Shown piece after piece: positions 1 to 5,079 of a DNA stretch of 16,498 bases. Both the position numbers and the translations under genes were made by a program. The stretch covers positions 1-16,498 of the forward strand of contig JAEYSS010000271.1 in the NCBI GenBank assembly GCA_023434425.1. Reading direction: 5' to 3'. The notes below the pieces were generated by a model. The model made no database searches. It was not told the origin of the DNA and saw only the letters and a program-made list of their open reading frames with translations. Position 1 is the first letter of the stretch. Each line of letters starts with the position of its first letter. Source of the stretch: Pseudomonadota bacterium (lineage in GTDB: Bacteria > Pseudomonadota > Alphaproteobacteria > Ferrovibrionales > Ferrovibrionaceae).

Positions 1-684
1 CTACGCTGCCGCGCTTTCAGCCGGTCGGTGGCCCAGCGCGGCAACCAGACGGAAAGATAACGACGCATCATCCCACCTCAATATCCAGCTGCCGCCGGCT
101 TCGGCGCCACGGCAGCGTTCCAGCGTCACCTGCCAGGCTGGGCGGCAATCCATGCTGCGGGCCGGGTCGATCCGCCATCGCGTCAATGCCGCCGACGTCT
201 GCCGCCGGCGACGGATCAGGAAACCGATGCCGCCACTGGCTTCGGCGGCCAGTTGCAGGCGTTTGGTCTCGGTCAGATCCGCATCCTCGACTTCCGCCAC
301 CACGGCGCCGAGCCCCGGCTCGCGCAAAGCTTCCTCTGCGGCCCAGAGCCGGTCGTCATCGCGCCGCGCCTGCGCCACGACCAGCCGTTTGTGATCGAGG
401 CCAAGCTGATTCAGACCCGGCGCAAACAGATCGGCATAAGGCGTCACCCAGAGTAGCCGCGCGATGGTTTTCTGCCGGCCGAGCAAAGCAGCCAGAAAAC
501 CGGTGATGGCCGGCAGATCGCCAACCACGTCATGGATGCCGCCGCGCAGCAGACCGCAGCCGGGGATCTGACTGTCGATCTCGGCCACGCCCACCGGAAT
601 AGCCGAGGCCGCTCCGCGGCGGCCCGGCCCGGCCATGCGGGCGAGTTGGTCGCGCAGCTGCTGAATCGAGGACGGGTGGATCAT
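1..684 (-). CDS. imuA: ImuA-family SOS mutagenesis protein (RecA-like)
   Basis: Predicted 227-residue ImuA, the RecA/SulA-like accessory protein that works with ImuB and DnaE2 in error-prone translesion synthesis after DNA damage. The sequence shows the usual plan: an N-terminal helix (SSIQQLRDQLARM), then VGVAEIDSQIPGCGLLRGGIHDVVG, which matches the family's opening 'ID..LPGGGL..GALHEV', then a RecA-fold core with LLWVTPYADLFAPGLNQLGLD and a basic stretch GFLIRRRRQTSAALTRWRI. No Walker A motif is evident, as expected for the family. The frame is open upstream to 855, but I chose the ATG at 684 because it puts the first helix at the N-terminus, as in relatives. The ribosome-binding site there is poor. 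The stop codon occupies bases 1-3, so imuB, normally next, lies outside the window. A near-consensus LexA box lies 28 bp upstream of the start. Family assignment is confident; the exact start is less so. Confidence 0.85.
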   Translation of the reverse strand: MIHPSSIQQLRDQLARMAGPGRRGAASAIPVGVAEIDSQIPGCGLLRGGIHDVVGDLPAITGFLAALLGRQKTIARLLWVTPYADLFAPGLNQLGLDHKRLVVAQARRDDDRLWAAEEALREPGLGAVVAEVEDADLTETKRLQLAAEASGGIGFLIRRRRQTSAALTRWRIDPARSMDCRPAWQVTLERCRGAEAGGSWILRWDDASLSFRLVAALGHRPAESAAA

Positions 685-708
685 GCCCTTATGAATACGA
701 GGGCATGA
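681..708 (-). repeat. Inverted repeat over the imuA start codon
   Basis: TCATGCCCT (681-689) and AGGGCATGA (700-708) form perfect 9-bp arms around a 10-nt spacer. In the imuA transcript the 3' arm contains the ATG and the only purine-rich stretch before it. A hairpin could therefore hide the start from ribosomes. It might instead be an operator. The repeat is seen directly; its function is inferred. Confidence 0.45.
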
Positions 709-712
709 TAAA

Positions 713-727
713 GTTGGCAATATGTTC
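713..727 (-). promoter_or_regulatory. Candidate LexA (SOS) box of imuA
   Basis: Reads GTTG-N7-GTTC on the plus strand, one mismatch from the alphaproteobacterial LexA box GTTC-N7-GTTC, with exact 7-nt spacing. It lies 28 bp upstream of the imuA ATG. imuA-imuB-dnaE2 cassettes are established LexA targets in alphaproteobacteria, so position and partner gene support the match. The rest of the 227-bp divergent spacer (685-911) shows no further feature I can defend apart from the ribosome-binding site at 901-905. Confidence 0.6.
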
Positions 728-911
728 TTTTTCCTAGCCTTAAAGCCTATGTGGTGATCAGGCATCAAGAACAAAACAATATCTGGTGTCTGCGACTGAC
801 CCGTCTGCTGCTTGTGACAAATACCTCCATTGCCCGGACGTTGGCGAACCCGCAACCCTGCAATTTTTGTTGGCCTCTAACCCAGCGCAATGGTCCTCAA
901 AGGAGATCGAG

Positions 912-1214
912 ATGCCTCGCGGCGACAAATCGAGCTACACGTCGAAACAGAAGCGCAAGGCCGAGCATATCGAGGAAGGCTACGAAAAGCGCGGCGTCGG
1001 CAAGAAGGAAGCCGAAGCACGCGCCTGGGCCACAGTGAACAAGGAAACCGGCGGCGGCAAGAAAAGCGGCTCGGGGCGTGGCAAGCCGGAGAACCGCAGT
1101 GCTTCGAAGAAGGGCGGCAAGGAAGGCGGTGCTGCTTCGGCCGCCAGACCGAAAGCCGCGCGCAAGAAAGCCGCTAGGAAGGCGGCCGCCACGCGCAAAC
1201 GTCGCGGCAAGTGA
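912..1214 (+). CDS. Small basic protein with H1-like tail (often annotated 'plasmid stabilization protein')
   Basis: A 100-residue, highly charged protein. Residues 1-45 (MPRGDKSSYTSKQKRKAEHI, then EEGYEKRG..KKEAEARAWATVNK) match a conserved small-protein family common in alphaproteobacteria, often labelled 'plasmid stabilization protein' without, as far as I know, direct functional evidence. The middle is Gly/Lys/Ser-rich. From about residue 78 the tail is a run of KAARKKAARKAAATRKRR type, resembling histone H1 C-termini and suggesting nucleic-acid binding. An AGGAG ribosome-binding site at 901-905, 6 nt before the ATG, fixes the start. An upstream in-frame start at 786 is rejected because that extension looks non-coding. 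The gene diverges from imuA and ends 9 bp from the convergent hydrolase gene. I see no clear EcfG promoter here. Real gene: likely. Function: unknown. Confidence 0.8.
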   Translation: MPRGDKSSYTSKQKRKAEHIEEGYEKRGVGKKEAEARAWATVNKETGGGKKSGSGRGKPENRSASKKGGKEGGAASAARPKAARKKAARKAAATRKRRGK

Positions 1215-1223
1215 ACCAGCGCT

Positions 1224-1838
1224 CTACTTTCGCCAACTCGTGACTATCTCTTCCGCCGCCGCAAGCTCGACCTGTATCGAGAGCCGCGACCGGTAGAATT
1301 CCACCAGCGCATCATGCGTCGCATCGCTCGAACTGCAGATGGCATCGACGGCCAGCACAACGCGGAACCCGAGATCGACCGCACCCAGCGCCGTCGCCAG
1401 CACGCAGACATCGGTTTCCGCGCCGCTGATCACCAGCGTCGAGATCCGGCGTTCCGCCAGCAGCTCGCGCAGCCGGCGCCCCGAGAATGACGAATAGACC
1501 GGCTTGTCGAGGACGACAGCCGGCGGCACGAAGGCCTGCAGCGGCGCCGTCAGATCAAGCAGCTGCGGATCGATCCGCGCCCGCGTCAGGTCTTCCCAGT
1601 GCTGGTAATAGCGCTGCCAGGTGCCGGGCATCTCCTCGGCGGAGACCGGCGGGATGAAGCGCGTAAAGATCGTACTGTCTGGCGCATGCTCGACCAGGCG
1701 CAGAATCGCCGGCAAAACCCGTTCGGCCCAGTCGGCACGCCAGGGACTTTCCGGCCGGAAGACCAGATTCTGCATGTCGATGCACAGATGCGCGGTCTCC
1801 GCGCCCAGCGCCCCGAATCTGAGGCCATCCTGCTTCAT
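1224..1838 (-). CDS. Isochorismatase-family cysteine hydrolase
   Basis: A 204-residue alpha/beta hydrolase of the isochorismatase/nicotinamidase superfamily, which hydrolyses C-N or ether-type bonds through a Cys-Asp-Lys triad. The triad is visible: Asp21 in LCIDMQN, Lys112 in VVLDKPVYSSFSG, and Cys145 in VISGAETDVCVLATA, where GAETDVC is the usual cis-peptide and nucleophile segment. Length is normal for the family and a cytoplasmic location is expected. The substrate cannot be told from sequence; an amidase or ureidohydrolase-type role is possible. The only ATG that preserves the first strand is at 1838, and no ribosome-binding site precedes it. An exact EcfG-type promoter places transcription start within a few bases of this ATG, so the mRNA may be leaderless. 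The gene diverges from the membrane-protein gene across a 67-bp spacer. Confidence 0.85.
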   Translation of the reverse strand: MKQDGLRFGALGAETAHLCIDMQNLVFRPESPWRADWAERVLPAILRLVEHAPDSTIFTRFIPPVSAEEMPGTWQRYYQHWEDLTRARIDPQLLDLTAPLQAFVPPAVVLDKPVYSSFSGRRLRELLAERRISTLVISGAETDVCVLATALGAVDLGFRVVLAVDAICSSSDATHDALVEFYRSRLSIQVELAAAEEIVTSWRK

Positions 1839-1846
1839 GCGACGGT

Positions 1847-1872
1847 AACGCCGCGCGATGCGGCCCTGTTCC
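1847..1872 (-). promoter_or_regulatory. EcfG-type general-stress promoter of the cysteine hydrolase
   Basis: On the minus strand GGAAC (1872-1868) is followed after exactly 17 nt by CGTT (1850-1847), an exact match to the alphaproteobacterial EcfG/SigT/RpoE2 consensus. The ATG at 1838 is 9 nt from the last -10 base, so transcription would begin at or a base or two before the ATG. The -35 is one half of the palindrome GTTCCGGAAC (1868-1877). Confidence 0.65.
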
Positions 1873-1897
1873 GGAACCTTCGCGCGGCGCTGGAGTT
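1873..1897 (+). promoter_or_regulatory. Near-consensus EcfG-type promoter of the membrane-protein gene
   Basis: GGAAC (1873-1877), 16 nt, then AGTT (1894-1897); one -10 base differs from CGTT. It uses the other half of the GTTCCGGAAC palindrome. The ATG at 1906 is again 9 nt from the last -10 base. A possible weak ribosome-binding site GGAG (1892-1895) overlaps the proposed -10, so the two readings compete. Confidence 0.4.
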
Positions 1898-1905
1898 GAG
1901 CCGGA

Positions 1906-2466
1906 ATGGACGTTGAGGACGTGACCCGAAATTATCTGCTCTTCGTCATACTGCCGCTCTGGGTGCTGGTGGCGGCAGCGGACTATCTGTGCCATCGCGC
2001 CTCGGCCATCGAGCGTAGCAGCGGCCTGCCCGAGACCGCGCTGCATTTCCTGCTGCTGGGCGAAGCCGGCGTGGCGGTGCTGGCCGGACTGTTCCTGGAG
2101 ATCAACGGCCTGATCCTGCTGTTCATGCTGCTCGCCCTGATCGCCCATGAACTGACCGCCTACTGGGACGTGTCCTATGCCTGCAGGCACCGCGAGATCA
2201 CCCCGCTGGAGCAGCGCGTGCACGACTATCTCGGCGTCATCCCCTTCATGGCCTTCAGCTTCGTGCTGATGCTGCACTGGGATGCCGCGGCACTGCTGCT
2301 GGCCACGCCGGGCGATGCGGCCAACTGGAGCATTGCACTGAAACTGGAGCCGCTGCCGGTCGGCTATATCGCGACGCTGCTGACGGCCATTTTTGTGCTT
2401 GATCTGCTGCCCTATCTGGAGGAACTGCTGCGCGACCTGCGCTGGCGCAAGGAGAAGCGGACATGA
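1906..2466 (+). CDS. Conserved five-helix membrane protein, function unknown
   Basis: A 186-residue integral membrane protein with about five hydrophobic segments, near residues 10-28, 45-65, 67-86, 108-132 and 149-170. Between them lie conserved-looking polar motifs: DYLCHRASAIE after helix 1, HFLLLGEAG at helix 2, and HELTAYWDVSYACRHREITP followed by LEQRVHDYLG between helices 3 and 4. This His/Asp/Glu pattern recurs in a family of small alphaproteobacterial membrane proteins that I recall being labelled 'diguanylate cyclase'. There is no GGDEF motif here, so I would not use that label. The spacing of histidines could suit a metal site; that is inference only. The gene diverges from the hydrolase under a shared palindromic -35 region, and its stop overlaps the start of the 38-residue ORF. 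Confidence 0.75.
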   Translation: MDVEDVTRNYLLFVILPLWVLVAAADYLCHRASAIERSSGLPETALHFLLLGEAGVAVLAGLFLEINGLILLFMLLALIAHELTAYWDVSYACRHREITPLEQRVHDYLGVIPFMAFSFVLMLHWDAAALLLATPGDAANWSIALKLEPLPVGYIATLLTAIFVLDLLPYLEELLRDLRWRKEKRT

Positions 2467-2579
2467 ACGTTTACGAGCTCGACATCACCTTCAAGGCCTC
2501 GCCGAAATCGACCTTCTTCACCCGGGAACTCGGCCTGCCTGGCGACGTCGTCCGCCGCCTGAAGGAAAAACTCGCCTAG
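2463..2579 (+). CDS. 38-residue small protein, translationally coupled
   Basis: A short ORF whose ATG overlaps the TGA of the membrane-protein gene (ATGA, 2463-2466). AAGGAG at 2449-2454, 8 nt upstream, is a good ribosome-binding site. The product starts MNVYELDITFKASPKSTFFT, continues RELGLPGDVVRRLKEK and ends LA. Codons are almost all G- or C-ending, as in the surrounding genes. It has no membrane segment or signal peptide, and the C-terminal half could form a basic amphipathic helix. I recognise no family. Coupling suggests it is made with the membrane protein and may be a partner. It could be the remnant of a longer gene, but nothing recognisable follows its stop. The spacer 2580-2751 holds only the inverted repeat at 2700-2713 and the next ribosome-binding site. 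Confidence 0.55.
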   Translation: MNVYELDITFKASPKSTFFTRELGLPGDVVRRLKEKLA

Positions 2580-2699
2580 ACTCGACAGCCGGCTTCAGGC
2601 AGTCGCCGCGGCGCGATGATACCCGGCGCGGTAGTTCCACACCCGCGATCATGCTTCGAAACAAATCTGTGACCGGCGCAAAGACCGCTTTCCCCGCCG

Positions 2700-2713
2700 C
2701 TGCACTGGTGCAG
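2700..2713. repeat. Inverted repeat upstream of the response regulator
   Basis: CTGCAC-TG-GTGCAG, perfect 6-bp arms, 38 bp before the response-regulator ATG. Its size and position suit a dimeric operator. No T-run follows, so it is not an obvious terminator. Function is inferred. Confidence 0.3.
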
Positions 2714-2751
2714 AATGTGTCACCTCGCGACCCTGAGAAAAGGGGGAGCAG

Positions 2752-3210
2752 ATGCTCTACTGCACCGTCGCACCCGTCGATCTTCCAACGGAACCAGAGG
2801 ATATTGAGCCGTCCGACCTGCGGCTTGCGGTGCGACCGCGTCTCCTGCTGATCGAAGACAATCCCCTGATTGCCGAGATGATGGAAACCGCCCTGATCGA
2901 GGAAGGCTTCCGTGTCGTCGGGATTGCCGACAACGCCGATCGCGCTGTGAAACTGGCACGGCTCTACCATCCAGACTTGGCCATTACCGATATCCGGCTG
3001 TCCGGTCCGCGCGACGGTATCCAGGCTGCCCTGCAGATCCTGCAGGAGACCGGCGCGCGCTCCATTTTCGCCACCGGCTATCTCGACACGGTGACGGCGG
3101 GGCGCTGCGCTCTCGCCAGGCCGCTGGGCTGGCTGACCAAACCGTATACAGCCGCCGAACTGGTCGCCGCCGTGCGCCAGGCGATGAGTTCGGTCGAAGT
3201 CGAAACCTGA
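2752..3210 (+). CDS. Single-domain response regulator (CheY-like receiver)
   Basis: A 152-residue protein with one receiver domain (about residues 30-148) and no output domain. The acidic pocket is Glu35-Asp36 in LLLIEDNP; the phospho-acceptor is Asp80 in LAITDIRLSG; switch Thr108 lies in IFATGYLD; conserved Lys130 lies in WLTKPYT. About 29 residues of acidic, probably unstructured sequence precede the domain. AGGGGGAG at 2741-2748 sets the start. Such proteins act by protein contact or in phosphorelays rather than by binding DNA. The membrane histidine kinase follows on the same strand about 200 bp later and is the obvious candidate partner, although the palindrome in the gap suggests the two may be transcribed separately. 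Confidence 0.9.
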   Translation: MLYCTVAPVDLPTEPEDIEPSDLRLAVRPRLLLIEDNPLIAEMMETALIEEGFRVVGIADNADRAVKLARLYHPDLAITDIRLSGPRDGIQAALQILQETGARSIFATGYLDTVTAGRCALARPLGWLTKPYTAAELVAAVRQAMSSVEVET

Positions 3211-3225
3211 CAGAAGCATCGCGGT

Positions 3226-3243
3226 TGCATCGTATACGATGCA
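3226..3243. promoter_or_regulatory. 18-bp perfect palindrome, candidate operator
   Basis: TGCATCGTATACGATGCA is perfectly self-complementary with no spacer. It lies 16 bp after the response-regulator stop and upstream of the histidine kinase. A loop-less palindrome of this size is more typical of a dimeric transcription-factor site than of a terminator, and no T-run follows. The binding protein is unknown. Confidence 0.45.
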
Positions 3244-3270
3244 TGCAGCTGTAACCCTCAAAGATGATTT

Positions 3271-3322
3271 CCCCTCCTTCCGGGCAAAAATACCGTGACC
3301 CCTGAAGTAAAGGCGGGAGGGG
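3271..3322 (+). promoter_or_regulatory. Strong ribosome-binding site with upstream complementary tract
   Basis: GGAGGGG at 3316-3322 is a strong Shine-Dalgarno sequence in front of the kinase frame. CCCCTCC at 3271-3277 is perfectly complementary to it, leaving a 38-nt loop. Pairing would hide the ribosome-binding site. The complementarity is seen directly; regulation is inferred. Confidence 0.3.
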
Positions 3323-3410
3323 TTCCATCCAACACTGGTTCAGACAGAGCGCGGCGGCATCGAAGAAGCGGTCGCAGTCTTTTACCGAGTCGAGATCTTT
3401 CTCGATTTTC

Positions 3411-5075
3411 GTGGTCTTCACGCTGTTTTCCTTCGTGGCCTCGGGGATGCTCGCGATCACCTACCACACCATGGCCCAGCGCGATTTCGAGCAGAGCAAA
3501 CGGATCGAGAAGGAAGCCCTGCTGCGGCTGGCCGACGGCTTCGTGCGTGCCTATACCAGCCTGATCTCCGACCCGGCCGTGCCGCCGGCAACGCTGACCC
3601 ATGTCGCGTTGAAGAATTATCTGGAAACCAATACCGACCGCGACCAGACCCGCATCAGCTGGATCGGCATTCCAGGTCGCGAGATCGCCACGCCACCCTC
3701 GGATGAAAAGCTGGGCCGCCGCCTGCTGGAAATCTCCGGCACTGCGGATCACCCGCCCGATGTCCGTATCCTCAAGACGAAAGACGGCACGATCCTGCGC
3801 TCGATCCATCCTTCGGTGGCGCTGCAGCAGGATTGCGTCGCCTGTCACAACCAGGTCGCGACCGAGCGCGGACAGCCGCTCTGGCAGATCGGCGAGATGA
3901 TGGGTGCCTTCGTGCTCGAGGTCACGATCGACGACTTCCTGCTCGGCCTGGGCCAGAAATCCGTTGGCTTCGGCGCCGGCTTCTTCCTGGTCTCCACCGC
4001 CATCGGCTTCGTCTTTTTCCGGCAGAATTTCATCCGCGTGAAGGTCGAGACCGAGAACGGCATCTATATCGAGATCGGCGAGGCCATCGAGGCCATCGGC
4101 GACGGCTTCGCCGTCTTCGGTGCCAATGGCCGGCAGCTGGTTGCCAACAAGGCCTTCCGCCGGCGCCGCAGCGCCGATCAGGACACAAGCTTCAGCGAAC
4201 CCGTGCTGAAAACCAGCTGGGAAGAACGGGGCATCGACAACCGCTGGATCAAGATCGACGAGGCGAAAACCCAGTCCGGCCTCTGCGTCTACCTGGAGAC
4301 CGACATCACCATGCTGAAAGAGCGGGAACAGGATCTGGTGGCGGCCAAGATGGCCGCCGAGGCCGCCGGCAAGGCGCGCTCGGATTTCCTGGCGCTCATG
4401 AGCCACGAGTTGCGCACCCCGCTGAACGCCATCATCGGTTTTTCCGAACTGACGATGAACCGGATGTTCGGGCCGATCCGGCCGAAATACCACGAATATG
4501 CCTGCGACATTCATCGCAGCGGCCGCCACCTGCTCGAACTGATCAACGACATCCTGGACATGTCGAAGATCGATGCCGGCAAGATGACCATCAATCTGGA
4601 AGTCATCGGCCTGTCGGATACCCTGCAGCAATGCCGCCGGCTGGTGGAGCCGCTGGCAATGGAGCGGGACGTCACCCTGAACTGCAATTTCTCCGACGAA
4701 CTTCTGATCGCGGACCCGCTGCGCTTCCGCCAGATCATGGTCAACCTGCTGACCAACGCCGTGAAGTTCACGCCGCCCGGCGGAAGCGTCGACATCGGCG
4801 CCCTGCGCAGTGCCGACCGGCTGAAAATCTGGGTCAGCGATACCGGCGTCGGCATCGCGCCCGAGGATATCCCGAAAATCCTCGAACCCTTCGTTCAGGT
4901 CGGCGACATGAAGTCGCGCAGCAGCAGCGGCAGCGGGCTTGGCCTGCCGATCACCAAGGCGCTGGTGGAAATGCATGGCGGCCACATGACCATCGACAGC
5001 CGCAAGGGCGCCGGCACCGTCGTGACCGTCATCCTGCCGCAACGCCAGCTGGCGCGCACGGCGGCAGCGACCTGA
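3411..5075 (+). CDS. Membrane histidine kinase with periplasmic CXXCH (haem-type) sensor domain
   Basis: 554 residues from a GTG at 3411. Order: a transmembrane helix (1-20); a periplasmic domain (about 24-182) of the Tll0287-like/DUF3365 type, containing QQDCVACHNQ with Cys142-Cys145-His146, a c-type haem-binding motif; a second helix (183-203); a PAS-like region (about 220-300); a coiled linker; HisKA with phospho-acceptor His332 in LMSHELRTPLNAIIGFSE; and HATPase_c with N-box Asn449 (VNLLTNAVKF), G1 Asp477 (VSDTGVGI) and a G2 loop SSSGSGLGLPI. It probably senses redox state, NO or another ligand through haem and signals to the response regulator upstream. The frame stays open back to 3306, reading IQHWFRQ to SFSIFVV without ATG, GTG or TTG, although a strong ribosome-binding site (3316-3322) lies there. 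Translation may start upstream at a non-standard ATC (3327). Its stop is 4 bp from the convergent ggt stop. Confidence 0.85.
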   Translation: MVFTLFSFVASGMLAITYHTMAQRDFEQSKRIEKEALLRLADGFVRAYTSLISDPAVPPATLTHVALKNYLETNTDRDQTRISWIGIPGREIATPPSDEKLGRRLLEISGTADHPPDVRILKTKDGTILRSIHPSVALQQDCVACHNQVATERGQPLWQIGEMMGAFVLEVTIDDFLLGLGQKSVGFGAGFFLVSTAIGFVFFRQNFIRVKVETENGIYIEIGEAIEAIGDGFAVFGANGRQLVANKAFRRRRSADQDTSFSEPVLKTSWEERGIDNRWIKIDEAKTQSGLCVYLETDITMLKEREQDLVAAKMAAEAAGKARSDFLALMSHELRTPLNAIIGFSELTMNRMFGPIRPKYHEYACDIHRSGRHLLELINDILDMSKIDAGKMTINLEVIGLSDTLQQCRRLVEPLAMERDVTLNCNFSDELLIADPLRFRQIMVNLLTNAVKFTPPGGSVDIGALRSADRLKIWVSDTGVGIAPEDIPKILEPFVQVGDMKSRSSSGSGLGLPITKALVEMHGGHMTIDSRKGAGTVVTVILPQRQLARTAAAT

Positions 5076-5079
5076 CCGG

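Noticed and set aside
845..871. Possible EcfG promoter before the small basic protein (CGAAC ... GTT)
   Set aside because: The -35 has a mismatch and the spacing is 18 nt or more, outside the accepted 16-17.
1906..2466. Annotation of the membrane protein as a diguanylate cyclase
   Set aside because: No GGDEF or other cyclase motif is present; that label would be a database carry-over.
2525..2549. GGAAC-N16-CGTC inside the 38-residue ORF
   Set aside because: It has a -10 mismatch, lies within a likely coding region and is about 200 bp from the next gene; chance is sufficient.
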